Positions 21,333 to 33,059 of a DNA stretch of 64,000 nt are shown here, piece after piece. The stretch is from Ichthyophis bannanicus (lineage: Eukaryota > Chordata > Amphibia > Gymnophiona > Ichthyophiidae), in the NCBI GenBank assembly GCA_033557465.1, contig CM066033.1, positions 706,275,637 through 706,339,636 of the forward strand, given 5' to 3'. Each line of letters opens with the position of its first letter. Within the stretch, counting starts at the first letter, position 1. The notes beneath the pieces were generated by a model that made no database searches, had not been told where the DNA came from, and saw only the letters and a program-made list of their open reading frames with translations. The position numbers and the translations under genes are program-made.

Positions 21333-23221
21333 CAGCGGCCTCCGGTTTTAAGAAATGTGATAGATGCTCCAAAATCATGTTGCTCATGGACACCCATGAC
21401 TATTGTTTCAGGTTTCTAGGGGCCAACCATGATCCGAAGCTATGCTCCCTCTGTAAGAAGATGTCCTCTAAGGCCATCCAGAGCCATAAGCAGAAGCTGG
21501 ATGATCTCTTCCGTAAGGCATCCCTGGTAGCCTCCTGCTCTTCGGCCTCGCCAGCTCGGAGTCTCCCAAGGCTCCTCTCCTGTCCCGGCGACACTGACCA
21601 GAGGGTCGCCTGAACACAAGCGGAAGAAGAAGAAGGCCTCGAGGACTTTGTCGGGGGCACCAGAAAAGCATGAGAGGTCATGTGCCCAGGTCTCTCAACC
21701 CCCCTTGGCAGTCTCTGGAGTTGGAGAGGGAGCGGCCCAGTGAAGTGCCTCAAACCTATATGGAGGCCTCCAGGGAAGGCGCCCGGTCTCCTGAGGGTCG
21801 TCCCGGCGAGGACCCCCTCTCCTCCTTGACACCCGACCCGGTCACATCGGTGTCGCGGGACTCAATTCTCAAGACGGAGGCCCAGATGCTGGACTTGGAA
21901 TGCAGCGTTTCTGCATTCGTTGCTGCCCAGCAGGTGCTACTACCCGGTCCCATTGGTACGTGCCTCGAGACTGCAGGGACCTTGACCTAAAGGACTTCCC
22001 GGGCTGCCGTTGTGACCCCTGAGAGCCAGAAGCCTCATGAGGATCCTCGATGCAGGTTTCAATCTCCATCCCGTTCCTCGGGCACGAGATCCTCACAGGC
22101 AAGCGCTTCCAGCTCTGGGCAAGTTTTGCCTTCGGACATCCGGCATGGGTCGTCGACCCATCTTGGGCAGCCTGACCTTGAATCCTCCACGGATTACTTC
22201 GATTGGGAGTCTGACGGAGAGACCTCTCCGGAGACTCAGTCCCACCAAGACTTCCCCTCCGACCCCTCCCCGCCTACTCCTTCTTGGAGTTCATCCGGGA
22301 TATGGCGCGGGCCCTAGCACTCACCACTGAGTCGGAGGAGGAGCCCTGCACTGAGGAGCTCAATATTTTGCAATATGAAGCTCCTCTGAGGGAGGCTGTC
22401 TCGGTGCCAGTTCTTCCCATTCTGAACCATCTGCTACTCCACATGTGAGAGACTCCGGCCTCTGTTTCGATTGTGAGCAAGCTCCTGGATGCTGTGTACA
22501 AGATCCAGCGAGGTTCCAGGTTCCAGAAAGCCCAGCTTCCCCACACCTCGATGGTGGTCGAATCAGTAATGCAGAAGCTAAAGAGCCCAAGACTCATTCA
22601 TCATTCCCACCGGGCAGAGAGTCTCATACCAGGGCTCCAATGCCGCATCCAAGTTTACCAATTATACATCGGTATGTTCCTCCGTGATCTTGCTAGGGAG
22701 CTCGGAGGCGTCACGGCGGGCCTAGACTGAGATCACCTCCGACGCTTTTAGGCCCTCTTAAAGTCCATTGGGGAATGCTCGAAGTACCTCTAGCAAGCAG
22801 CGTACGATGGCTTTGAGTCTTCCGCCCGGGTGGCGACAGCTGGCATCGGAGTCCACCACCAGGCTTGGTTCCAGTCCTCAGATGTGGAACAGTGGGTCCA
22901 GGAGAAGCTGCTGGACGTCTCTTGCCTTGGGGAGCAGCTCTTTGGCAAGCCCATGGAGGACAAGGCCACAGAGATCAAGGCAGAGTGCGTGACTCATACT
23001 TGCCTCTCCCGGAAGACTTCTTCCCTTCCCAGGAAGAAGCAGCAGAGCAAAAAGCCATTCTTCCAATGGAAGGGGCTCCCATACAAGGGCTACCTGGCTT
23101 ATTCACTGGTGTCGACCCCCGTTCAGGGTGGCCAGGGTAAGTCCACAGTCCATGGCCCTTGCAAGCAGAAGGGCCCTAATACCCAAACCCCGGCTCCAGC
23201 TCAACCAGCCTCGGGGTTTTG
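21333..23221 (+). pseudogene. DIRS gag (copy D)
   Basis: The start codon seen in copies E and G is lost (CCAGCGGCC in place of CGATGGCT). The Cys/His motif is FKKCDRCSKIMLLMDTHDYC, then FRFLGANH and LCSLCKK, so one cysteine of the second C-x2-C is replaced by Phe. Later parts match the conserved block in other frames (GSRFQKAQLPHTSMVVESVM; AAEQKAILPMEG and similar near the end). Stops and frameshifts occur throughout. Confidence 0.75.
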
Positions 23222-25044
23222 ACGCCATCAGCATAGCCTCTCCTCCTCTGACAGGACAACTATCTGTTGGGGGGGCATCTGGTTCATTTCTCCCACAGGT
23301 GGGAGTCCATCTCCACCGATGCCTGGGTTCTCCAGGTCGTTCGGGAGGGCTATCCCCTCTATCTGGACCAGGCCCCTCCTCCGTACCTTCCCAGGGAACC
23401 ACGACGGCTTCCCCAGCACCAGGCCCCCCCTGAGTCAGGAACTTGCAGGCCTCCTCAAGGACAGCGCAGTAGAACCAGTTCCACCGTGACTCCGAGGACA
23501 GGGGTTCTACTCCCAATACTTCCTCATCCCGAAACGGACAGGGGGTCTTTGGCCCATCCTTGGCCTGCGGAACTTCAACATGTTCCAGCAGGGTGATTTG
23601 TTATTCTCCTTGGACTTAAAGGATGCTTATGCTCACATCCTTGTCCATCCCAAGCACAGAAAGTACCTCTGCTTTATGGTTCAGTGAAACCATTACCAGT
23701 AGAGTACTTCCCTTTGGCCTCGCGTCCACCCCGCGGGTCTTCACAAAGTGCCTGGCTGTGGCTGCAGCTGCAGGGAGTCTTTGTCTACCCGTATCTCCAT
23801 GACTGGCTTGTAATGGGGAGTATGGCCTCTGAAGCCAGACAGGCCACGGACCTCACCATTTGCCTCCTGGAGCATCTGGGCTTTGTGATCAATTACCCAA
23901 AGTCCCACCTCACTCCAGTCCAGTCCCTGGAGTTCACTGGGGCTCGCTTGGACACCTTTCAGGCCATGGCTTTTCTCCCTTAGGACAGAGCGGACCACCT
24001 GGTGTCTCTGGTGTCCGAGGTGCAGTGCCACGGCTCGTCCTGACCCGGACGATGCTTTGCTTTCTCAGCCACATGGCCTCCACAGTCCATGTCATGCCCA
24101 ACGCCCGTCTGAACATGCGAGCGATGCTGTGGTGCCTCAGAACGCAGTGGACACAGTCGACCGGCTACCTCTGGGACCCTGTCTTGGTCTCCCCCGGCGC
24201 GGCGCAGTCTCTGACTTGGTGGCAGGAGCTTCGGAACCTGCTTTGCAGTATGCCCTTCCAAGCCCCAGTGCATCATGTGGTCTTGACCACGGTCACCTCC
24301 CTGACGGGCTGGGGAGCCCACTGCAAGGGTCGGCGCATCCAGAGATCCTGATCGCCCGAGGAGTCCTGGCAGCAGATCAACCTTCTGGAGCTCTGGGTGA
24401 GTCGCCTCACATTCTGGGTTTTCAAAGACCGCTTGCAGTGACCGTGTAGTGCTGGTCCAAATGGACAACCAGGTCACAATGTTCTACATGAACAAACGGG
24501 GGGCACCGGCTCCTTCAGCCTCTGCTCGGAGGTGACAGCAGTGAGCCAGGGCATGACCATCTGGGCCACTTACCTCCCGGTCAGGGCAATGCATTGGCGA
24601 ACCGGCTCAGCAGGGTCCTCTGGCCACATGAGTGTGGCGCCTGTGTCCCCAAATGGCGCAGCACCTCTTCCAGCATTGGGAGACCCCAGACCTGGACCTC
24701 TTTGCCAGCCCGGTGAACTTGCAGCTTCCTTAGTTCTCCCGCACCTGGGCAGGGTGGCCTCCGATGCCTTCCTCGTGGGACACGGGATTGCTATATGCCT
24801 TCCCCCCACACCTCTCATCACCCATATTTTTCTCAAGGTCCAACGGGACAGGGCTTTGATGATTCTCATCGCCCCGAGGTGGCCCAGGCAGCCTTGGTTC
24901 CCCCTGCTACTCCGCCTCTCGACGGAGCCCCCGGTCCCACTCGGGTTCTCACTGGAGCTGTTGATGCAGGAGGAGGGTTTGCTTCTTCCTCCCAATCTGA
25001 GGTCTCTCTCCCTCACAGCTTGGCAGCTGAGCAGGTCGCTCTAG
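23222..25044 (+). pseudogene. DIRS RT/RNase H (copy D)
   Basis: The blocks are recognisable in three frames: SLDLKDAYAHILVHPKHRKY, FVYPYLHDWLVMGSM, HLGFVINYPKSHLTPVQSLE and, in the tail, ILIAPRWPRQPWFPLLLRLS. The catalytic pair is altered: YLHD replaces YLDD near 23791-23802, so this copy would be inactive even if its frame were open. The last part overlaps the recombinase start. Confidence 0.8.
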
Positions 25045-26068
25045 CCTCCTACCATCTCATCATGGAGATCGAGAACATTCTCCTGGTCTCAAGGAATAAC
25101 TCAACCAGATGGGCTTATGCCTTCTTGTGGTGTCGGTTCTCGGTGTGGTGCTCGGAGCTCCGAGTGGACCCATTTTCATGTCCTACCAGTTTGGTCTGGC
25201 AGTACCTGCTCCACCTCTCACAGTCTGGGCTGAAGTCTAACTCAGTCAGGGTTCACCTGAGTGCCATCTCAACGAACCACCACCCCATCAAGAGCAAAAC
25301 TCTTTTGGGGCTACCACTTGTCTCTCACTTCATGCGAGGCCTGCCTCTTTCCAAGCCCCCCATCCGCCCTCCTCCAGCAGAATTGGACCTCAATGTGGTC
25401 CTCACGCAGCTGACCAAGCCACCTTTTGAGCCCATGGTTACCTGCCTGCTACGGCACCTGGCGTGGAAGGTGGCCTTCTTGATAGCTCTCACCTCCGCCC
25501 GGAGAGTCAGTGAATTCTAGGCGCTGATGGCCGAGGCACCAAACACAAGGTTTTATAGGAACAGTCCTGCGGACTCACCCTAAGTTCCTCCCGAAGGTTG
25601 TCTTGGATTTTCATCTCAATCAAGAGATAGTGCTGCCCACCTTCTTTCTGAAGCCCCATGCCGACTGGGCGTTGGCGATTCTCCACATCCTGGACTGTAA
25701 GAGGGCTCCCTCTTTTTACCTGTAGCAGACTCGGGCCCACCGCAGGTCCGGGCAGCTTTTTGTTTCCTTCAACCCTAGCCGCCTGGGGCTGGCGGTCACC
25801 AAGCATGCCTTGTCCATCTGGGTGTCGGACTGCATCGCCTTTGCCCAGGTCCAAGCCAGGTTTCTCTTGCAACGCTGAGTCATGGCTCACAATGTCTGAG
25901 CGATGGCAATGTCTGTCACTAACCTGTGCTCGATGCCACTGGCAGACATCTGCCGGGCCACCACCTGGTCTTCCACTCACCTTCACGGTGCACTACTGCC
26001 TGGAGAGGGAGTCCCATTGGGACGCCGCCTTCGGCCAGGCTGTACTCCGTAATCTGTTCGGGGTTTAA
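25014..26068 (+). pseudogene. DIRS tyrosine recombinase (copy D)
   Basis: The first frame to 25520 covers MEIENILLVSRNNSTRWAY, LKSNSVRVHLSAIS, FMRGLPLSKPPIRPPP and ALTSARRVSEF, then a TAG. Later pieces in other frames include ADICRATTWS-like sequence and the VHYCLERESHWDAAFGQAVL segment with the probable Tyr. The His of the H-x-x-R motif lies in ATGGCTCACAATGTCTGAGC, where TGA replaces the Arg codon. Confidence 0.75.
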
Positions 26069-26569
26069 GCAACTCCTTCCCTCCGACCCTTCTTGTTCCA
26101 GCTACCGGGAGCGTGGCCATCCATGGACACGGGGTCCTCGAGTTGCCTTCGGCTTTCACTGGCAACTGCTCACAGCAATGCTGTGCCTTTTTCTACAGGT
26201 CCTCAGTAGCCTATAGCTAGGAAGTCCCATATGTGAGGATTGACTTCCTGCTTGTTCCTGGAGAAAGTGTAACAGGTGTTCTCAAGGGACAAGCAGGAAT
26301 CAGTCCTCATAACCCTCCCTCTTTTCCTTGGAGTTGCTGTATATTTTTGCCATCTTCGTGAAGGGGCTATAGGTATGGCACCTGACTGACTAAGATGGCA
26401 CCCTTGGGCGGGAAGGGGACCATGCATGTGTGGTGGCATTCCCAAAAGCTTTCTTTGAAAGGTTGGGAAATGCTCTGCGCGGGCTCCGTCGGTGCCGACA
26501 TCACCCATATGTGAGGACTGATTCCTGCTGTCTCTAAAGAACACCTGTTTACAGGTGAGTAACTACGCT

Positions 26570-26640
26570 TTACGTTCCATGTAAACTGCCTTGATAGTTG
26601 GAAATGCAGTATATAAACCTGTTAAATAAATTAGATAGAT
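26570..26640 (+). repeat. LINE/SINE 3' tail
   Basis: AACTGCCTTGATAGTTGGAA, then GCAGTATATAAACC and a TAAATA-type end, resembles the hairpin tail and AT-rich end of L2-like LINEs and the SINEs that share their tail. Only about 70 bp remain. Confidence 0.5.
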
Positions 26641-27717
26641 AAATATTGGAGGACCCAGCACAAGAGCCTAAAGTGGGGGGACATCCCATTATAACCAGTA
26701 TTTGGAAGAAATTCAAAACATTTCATTTCCATCAAGCAGTAGGGGAAATGGTAAAAGAGGAAAGTTGGACACACGGAGCAAAGCTGAAGATTGTCAGTGC
26801 TGTAGGGAAATTTTATGTCCTGCCCTAGGAACAGGTAGAAGACCTGGCGGCAACAGTCATGAACTATACCATAATCCCCATGGAAGGGAAGGGGCAGCAT
26901 TAAGAGATGCACAGGAGAGAAAGTTGGATGCTTTCTGGAGACAGATGTTTGGGGTATCAAGCCTGTTGCTACAGACAGCAGTATGTAGTTTGTATGTTAA
27001 AAGGGCCTTGCTGCGCAGGATGCAACAAGTTAAAGAAAGCACAAAGGTGAAAGGTGGGCCAAAGATAGTTTATATACTTTCTGCAGGCATGGCATCAAGT
27101 AATGGAGGACAGGTGGGTGCTTAAGTATAATCAGAGGGCTGTGCCTCAGATGTCTCTGACAGGCACTTGGACATTGTGGGTTTCCCCCTGCCAGCCCTGC
27201 TGGAAAGAATAAACAGTTCAAACTATCTTGCAGAGACTGCTTCAGTTAAGGACAGGTCTTTCATTTCTGTAGCAAGACTAAGGCAAATGGTGCTATTCCC
27301 TTTATTCCATAGTTCCAAGAAGAAAATTCTCCAGTTTGTAGTGTTGGATCTCAGGTGGCCAATGCCTCATTATTGATATTTGTTTTTGTATGGAAATGCT
27401 GAGTGGAGGAGCAGCCTAGTGGATAGACCAGTGACATGGTGACTAAGAGTCCAACCAGAAAGCAGAACTACACTTGCAGGGAAACACCAAGAGACCAGTC
27501 AAGAGCGAAATGTGAACCAAAGGGCAGTTTTATTTAGACAAACTGCTCTGAGTCTCAATACCTGACACAGCCTTTGTCAGGGGTATGGGCCTCTATACAT
27601 ATAAGATACATAAATAAAGAAAATTAATTATACTTATTAAAATCCAGTATAGAAGAAAATAAAATTACATGAACAATGACATACATAAAACAAGTATATA
27701 AATAAAGCATCACATAT
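26641..27717. other. Unassigned segment
   Basis: Several short frames occur (for instance 26702-27124) but none is recognised. The second half, from about 27430, is AT-rich and contains CCTGACACAGCC near 27562. DIRS E interrupts this segment; the sequence after it (33517 on) has a similar AT-rich character and is probably the same old repeat. Confidence 0.5.
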
Positions 27718-28125
27718 TTCTCCAGGACCAAGCAAGAAGTCAGTCCTCACATATGGGTGACGTCGACGCCGACAGAGCCCTCGTGCGGAGCATTTCCCCA
27801 GCTTTCAAAGAAAGCCTTTGGGAATTGCAGCGCGCATGCGCGGTCCCCTTCCCGCCCAAGGGTGCCATCTTGCTCAGTCTTCTTTTTTCCGCGGAGCCCG
27901 ACGGACGTAGTTCGTTTTTCGCCAAGGAAAAAGTGGATTTCCCTATTTTTTGTACTTCTCCTTCGGTTCGACACCGGATCGTTTTCCCGCCTGGGCCCGA
28001 TACGCCGGTATCGAGCCCACTCTCTCCTTTTTCGGTTTTTGTCCTTTGTGACTAGCGTTCGCGCCATTTTTCTTTTTTCACTGGCAGCCCTGTCTTTTGA
28101 CCTCGCAGGGGCCCTTTTTCCCCCG

Positions 28126-30008
28126 ATGGCTGCCAGCGGGTTTAAAAAGTGTGATCGGTGTAAGAAACTTATGTCTCTTACCGACACACACGACTGCTGC
28201 CTCCGCTGCCTCGGACCCGATCATGACCCGATGATTTCTGGTCCGTGTGGCAAAATGTCCTCGAAGGCGTTGAGGAGTCGGCAGCAACAGGATCTTCTCT
28301 GATTCCGCGTCCGGACGGGCCCGGACCTCGTCAGAGGCCTCGACGTCTCGGGACTCCGGCCCTGAGCAGCGTCGAGGTTCCTCTGAGCAGGGGTCTCCTT
28401 CGCGGGAACAGCGCAGGAAGAAGACACCCGCGAGGGCGGCGTCAGTGGACGCTCCTGGTTCCTCGAGAGCCAGGTCGCCATGCCCCGATAGCCGTCCCGG
28501 GTCTTCGGAGTCGGAGAGGCCTGCCAAGCAACCTCGTCTCGAGATGGAGTCTCCTGGACACGTGAGTGCTGTAGTCCTCGTGAACTCTCCTCCAAGGGAG
28601 CCGACGTCGGGCCCGACGCCGTCGGGGCCCGAGTCAGGGGCTGCTGGGTCTCCTGAGCTTGGACTCAGGTTGACAGCCTTGGAGAGCAGCCTCGCTGACT
28701 TCATGGAACAGCAGCGGGCATTGATTGCCGGTCTCACCGGTGCATCTGCCCCGACCACCGGGACATCGACGTCCAAGTCGACCCCGGAGGCCGAGCCGAT
28801 CCTCGAGTCCATGCGAGCTCGAGTTGATCCTCGGCCACGGTCTCCCTCGGCCTCCAGTTCGGGACCGAGGTCATCGACGCCGGTACCCTCGGCGTCGGGG
28901 CGGAGGGCATCGGTGCCCGCTCGACACCTCCTCCGAGGAGTCGGGCTGGGAGACGGAGGACGAAGAGTCACCCGACACCTATCGGACTCGGTGTGTCCCA
29001 TCGGACTTGCCGGAGTCCGAACCTCGGAGACGATCCCCACCGGAGGATACCCGGTTCTCGGACTTCGTGCGGGATATGGCCAAGGCCTTGGCCTTCCCTG
29101 CAGATCCCGAGGAGGAGCCTCGAGCTGCGGAGCTCGAGGCCCTCCAGTATGACTCTCCCCCGAAGGAGGCCTTTACTGTACCGGTTCCTCCGATGCTGGA
29201 GCGGCTGCTCTTCCGCATGTGGGAGACCCCGGCCTCGACGCCGGTGTTAAGCAAGCGGGTCGATTCCATCTATCGAGTCCGCAAGAGTCCCGGGTTTCAA
29301 AAGGCACAATTACCGCACCACTCCATGGTTGTGGAATCGGCCATGCATCGACTGAAAAGTCAGAAGATGTACTCCTCGGTGCTTCCCGTCCGGGAGGCCC
29401 GGAACCTGGATGCCCTCGGTAAGAAGTGCTTCCAGGGCTCTATGCTTGCTTGCCGTGTCCAGACATACCCAGCTCTACATGGGCATGTATCTCCGAGACC
29501 TGGCAAAGGAGATTGACGGGTTCTCTGCTGGTCTCTCCGAGGAACCTTTGCAGAGGTTCCAGGCCTTGTCCTCCGGTATTCGAGAGTGCTCGAAGTTTAT
29601 CTCTCGAGCAGCCTACGATGGCTTCGAGGCTTCGGTGCCCGCCGACAGGCTTGGCTACAGTCATCCGACCTCGAGCCATGGGTACAGGACAAGTTGGTTG
29701 ATGTCCCCTGCCGAGGTGAAAACCTCTTTGGCAAGCCCATGGCTGAAAAGGCTGCAGAACTCGAGACCGAGACTCTGACCAGGACTAGGCTGTCCAGAAA
29801 AACCTCTGCCCCTTCTCAGAAGAAGGGCTCTGGAAAAAAGACCTTTTACCCGGGGAAGTCATCTACCTATAAACAATACCCTCATTATCAGGCCTCTGCA
29901 GCTCCCCAACAGGGTCAGCAGGCCAAGGGGCAGGGTCATGGGCCCTGTATGCAGAAGGCCCCCAAGCCACCAACACCGGCCCCTGCTCAGCAGGGTGGGG
30001 GTTTTTGA
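28126..30008 (+). pseudogene. DIRS gag (copy E)
   Basis: It begins MAASGFKKCDRCKKLMSLTD. The Cys/His motif is nearly complete (DTHDCCLRCLGPDH) but the C-x2-C at its end is SGPC, so one Cys is lost. Frameshifts near 28300, 29000 and 29460 split the gene into at least four frames. Conserved blocks include KSPGFQKAQLPHHSMVVESA, GSMLACRVQTYPALHGH and RAAYDGFEAS. The tail is Lys/Gln/Pro-rich and ends QQGGGF, overlapping the start of pol. Confidence 0.82.
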
Positions 30009-31920
30009 CTCAGAAAACATAGCCTCTTCTCCTCAGCTGGCTTCTCTCAGCACAGGAGGCCGGCTGGCCCACTTTGCCCACCGGTGGTCAGCCGTCACAT
30101 CAGATACCTGGGTGCTTCATATAGTCCAAAAGGGCTATCTTCTCTATTTTCACCAGGTACCTCCCTCCTATTTTCCAGGGGAGCCTCCAAGACTCCCTCT
30201 GCACAGGGACCTACTCCTTCAGGAGTTAGCAAGTCTACTAAAGGAACAGGCTGTGGAACCGGTGCCCCACCACCTGAGAGGTCACGGCTTTTATTCTAGG
30301 TACCTTCTGGTACCAAAAAGAACAGGAGGCCTCAGACCCATCCTAGACTTGCGCAACCTCAACAAGTTCCTGGAGAGGGAAAAGTTCAAGATGCTTACCC
30401 TTGGAATCCTGCTGCCCTACCTCCAGCAGGGAGATTGGCTATGCTCCTTAGATTTAAAGGATGCTTATACTCACATCCTTATTCATCCAGACCACAGACA
30501 ATATCTCAGATTTGTTGTGGGAGGGAACCACTATCAGTACAGAGTACTACCCCTTGGCCTGACCTCCGCTCCCAGGGTGTTCACCAAGTGCCTGGCAGTG
30601 GTGGCGGCCTACCTAAGGCTTCAAGGTCTTTTTGTGTTTCCGTACCTGGACGACTGGCTCATAAGGGGCCAGTCTTCCCAGGAGGCCAATCAAGCCACCC
30701 TTCTCACTGTGGCTCTGCTTCAGCACTTGGGGTTTGTCATAAACTTCGCAAAGTCCACTTTGCTCCCATCCCAGAACTTAGAATTCATAGGAGCAAGGCT
30801 GGACACTCTTCAGGCGAAGGCTTTTATGCCAATGGACAGAGCCCACAGGCTGATGGATCTGGCAAGGCAGTTTCACAGCATTTCCCTGGTCTCTGCCAGG
30901 CAATTCCTGAGACTACTCGGCCATATGGCTTCCACGGTTCATGTCACCCCCAATGCCCGCCTGCACATGCGGCCTGCTCAGTGGAGCCTTCGCACTCAGT
31001 GGCATCAGGCCACAGGGAGCCTAGCGGACTCAGTAAGAATATCCGACCTGCTAGTCTCCTCTCTGCAATGGTGGCTCCATCTTCCGAATCTGGTACTTGG
31101 AGTGGTTTTTCAATCCCCTCCGCATTCTCAAATGCTGACGACAGATGCTTCTCTTCTAGGTTGGGGAGCACATTGCCAAGGGACATGTACTCAGGGTCTC
31201 TGGACCCCTTGGGAGGCTGCTCAACAGATAAACTTCCTGGAGCTACGGGCGATACGCCTAGCTCTGAGAGCCTTCTCCCACCTCGCCTCTCACCAGTCTG
31301 TACTAGTCCAGACGGACAATCAAGTTGCCATGTTCTACGTGAACAAACGAGGAGGCACAGGCTCCTTCCTTCTATGTCAGGAGGCACAACGGCTGTGCTC
31401 TTGGGCCGTCAATCACAGAATCCTCCTCAAGGCTGTCTACCTCCCAGGTCAAGAAAATTACCTGGCGGACAGACTGAGCAGGATCCTGCAACCACACGAA
31501 TGGAGGTTGAACCCGTTGGTGGTTCAGCAGATCTTTCTCAGGTGGGGCCTCCCCACCATGGATCTTTTTGCCAGTCCTCTGAAACGGCAACTCCCGAGAT
31601 TCTGCTCCAGACAACCGCATCCTCTCAGAGTAGCAGCGGATGCGTTTCTGATCTCGTGGTCCACAGGCCTACTGTATGCGTTTCCTCCCATGCCACTAGT
31701 GTCCAGAACACTGTTCAAAGTCCTCAAGGACGGGGCCTCAAAGATCCTGATAGCCCCCAGGTGGCCGAGGCAACCGTGGTTCCCGCTTCTGCTGCAACTG
31801 GCGGTGGACACCCCTCTTCCTCTGGGGTTTCAGCACAATCTCCTGCCTCAGGATCAGGGGACTCTTTTGCACCCCAACCTCCAGTCCCTTCATCTGATGG
31901 CCTGGCTGCTGAAAGGGTAG
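29938..31920 (+). CDS. DIRS reverse transcriptase / RNase H / methyltransferase-like protein (copy E)
   Basis: An uninterrupted frame of 660 residues from ATG 29938, overlapping the gag end by about 70 bases in another frame. The true start may differ, since the first 25 residues lie in the gag overlap. RT spans residues about 90-290: SLDLKDAYTHILIHPDHRQY, VLPLGLTSAPRVFTK and FPYLDDWLIRG with YLDD near residue 237. RNase H spans about 395-530: LTTDASLLGWGAH, LELRAIRLAL, QTDNQVAMFYVNKRGGTGS, ENYLADRLSR. The tail (MDLFASPLKRQLPRF, YAFPPMPLVSRTLFK, ILIAPRWPRQPWFPLLLQ) occupies the place of the DIRS methyltransferase-like domain. The enzyme would copy DIRS RNA into DNA. All key residues I can recognise are present. 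Confidence 0.9.
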   Translation: MGPVCRRPPSHQHRPLLSRVGVFDSENIASSPQLASLSTGGRLAHFAHRWSAVTSDTWVLHIVQKGYLLYFHQVPPSYFPGEPPRLPLHRDLLLQELASLLKEQAVEPVPHHLRGHGFYSRYLLVPKRTGGLRPILDLRNLNKFLEREKFKMLTLGILLPYLQQGDWLCSLDLKDAYTHILIHPDHRQYLRFVVGGNHYQYRVLPLGLTSAPRVFTKCLAVVAAYLRLQGLFVFPYLDDWLIRGQSSQEANQATLLTVALLQHLGFVINFAKSTLLPSQNLEFIGARLDTLQAKAFMPMDRAHRLMDLARQFHSISLVSARQFLRLLGHMASTVHVTPNARLHMRPAQWSLRTQWHQATGSLADSVRISDLLVSSLQWWLHLPNLVLGVVFQSPPHSQMLTTDASLLGWGAHCQGTCTQGLWTPWEAAQQINFLELRAIRLALRAFSHLASHQSVLVQTDNQVAMFYVNKRGGTGSFLLCQEAQRLCSWAVNHRILLKAVYLPGQENYLADRLSRILQPHEWRLNPLVVQQIFLRWGLPTMDLFASPLKRQLPRFCSRQPHPLRVAADAFLISWSTGLLYAFPPMPLVSRTLFKVLKDGASKILIAPRWPRQPWFPLLLQLAVDTPLPLGFQHNLLPQDQGTLLHPNLQSLHLMAWLLKG

Positions 31921-32957
31921 TCCTGGCTCCCCTACTACTGCCTCGAGAGGTGGAAGATGTAGTCTTAGCCTCTAGACGGCAATCCACCAGGAAATCCTAC
32001 GCTCTTAAGTGGCGTAGATTCTCCGCATGGTGTGCTCAGCACAGCGAGAATCCCTTCTCGTGCTTGGTAGCGGTAGTATTGCAATATTTGCTTTACCTCT
32101 CCAATCTAGGCCTTAAGTCCAACTCTGTCAGGGTTCACCTCAGTGCTCTCTCAGCGCACCACTCGCCGGTGGACGGAAGGCCTCTTTCCAACCACCCTTT
32201 GGTGGCTCGTTTTCTCAGAGGCCTCCTTCTGCTTAAGCCTCCTTTGCGTCCACCAGCCCCTGAGTGGGATCTGAATGTGGTCTTACAGCGGATTACTTGT
32301 CCGCCCTTTGAACCTATGGCTACCTGCCCTCTCCGTTTTCTCTCCTGGAAAACCTTGTTTTTGGTAGCTCTTACCTCTGCTAGGCGAGTGAGTAAACTGC
32401 AGGCACTAGTGTCTGATCGCCCTTACACTAGGTTCTACAGGAATAGGGTAGTCTTACGGACTCACCCTAAGTTTCTTCCTAAGGTTGTCTCCCCTTTTCA
32501 CCTCAATCAGGAGGTGGTTCTTCCGACCTTCTTTCCCAGGCCGCATGCCAACTGGGCTGAGATGGTCCTGCATACCCTGGACTGTAGGAGGGCGTTGTCC
32601 TTCTACCTTGACCGTACGCGGGAGCATCGGAGGGCTGTTCAGCTCTTCGTTTCTTTTGACCCCAATAAGTTGGGGCTACCTGTCTCCAAGCGTACTTTGT
32701 CCATATGGGTCGTTAACTATATCGCCTGGGCTTATGGGGCAGTCGGCTTCTCGTTGGAGGGTCGAGTCACGGCTCATCGTGTCAGGGCGAAGGCTGCGTC
32801 AGTGGCACATCTCCGCTCTATTCCGTTGGCAGACATCTGCCGGGCCGCTACTTGGTCTTCAAGCCAGACTTTTGCAGCCCATTACTGCCTCGAGAGGGAG
32901 TCCCGCAGGGACAGTGCTTTCGGACAGGCAGTACTCCATAATCTCTTTGGGGTTTAG
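31500..32957 (+). CDS. DIRS tyrosine recombinase (copy E)
   Basis: The frame is open to 32957; the last upstream ATG that leaves room for the whole enzyme is at 31500, but similarity to other copies starts only near 31890, so the start is uncertain and the overlap with pol may be read by another mechanism. Core-binding part: VEDVVLASRRQSTRKSYAL, FSAWCAQHSENPFSC, LKSNSVRVHLSALSAHHSPV. Catalytic part: LTSARRVSKLQALVSDRPYT with Arg I, AHRVRAKAASVAHLRS with His-x-x-Arg, and AAHYCLERESRRDSAFGQAV with the likely Tyr. It would insert the DIRS circle into the genome by site-specific-type strand exchange. Confidence 0.87.
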   Translation: MEVEPVGGSADLSQVGPPHHGSFCQSSETATPEILLQTTASSQSSSGCVSDLVVHRPTVCVSSHATSVQNTVQSPQGRGLKDPDSPQVAEATVVPASAATGGGHPSSSGVSAQSPASGSGDSFAPQPPVPSSDGLAAERVVLAPLLLPREVEDVVLASRRQSTRKSYALKWRRFSAWCAQHSENPFSCLVAVVLQYLLYLSNLGLKSNSVRVHLSALSAHHSPVDGRPLSNHPLVARFLRGLLLLKPPLRPPAPEWDLNVVLQRITCPPFEPMATCPLRFLSWKTLFLVALTSARRVSKLQALVSDRPYTRFYRNRVVLRTHPKFLPKVVSPFHLNQEVVLPTFFPRPHANWAEMVLHTLDCRRALSFYLDRTREHRRAVQLFVSFDPNKLGLPVSKRTLSIWVVNYIAWAYGAVGFSLEGRVTAHRVRAKAASVAHLRSIPLADICRAATWSSSQTFAAHYCLERESRRDSAFGQAVLHNLFGV

Positions 32958-33059
32958 GCAACTCCTACCCTCCGGCCCTGGTGTTGGGCTACCGGTCGGG
33001 GGCGTTCTCAGAGAATATTCCTTCCTTATGTGCTGCCGAGCTAGAGGAAGCTCATTTTT

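Larger units (their letters stand above)
20936..26569 (+). mobile_element. DIRS copy D, degenerate
   Basis: The left tip TCACCAGGAAAAAGCAGG and the right tip GAGTAACTACGCT are mutated forms of the subfamily 2 ends (compare TCTCCAGGACCAAGCAGG in E and G). Gag, RT/RNase H and recombinase are all present in order but broken by many stops and frameshifts; it is the oldest DIRS in the window. It starts about 40 bp after LTR-B. Confidence 0.88.

Noticed and set aside
26702..27124. Plus-strand 140-residue frame
   Set aside because: No recognisable motif; other frames of the same length exist in the segment. Left as unassigned.
27540..27590. Second hammerhead-like or hairpin motif (CCTGACACAGCC...GTCAGGGG)
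   Set aside because: Can pair as a short hairpin, but the conserved core sequence is incomplete.
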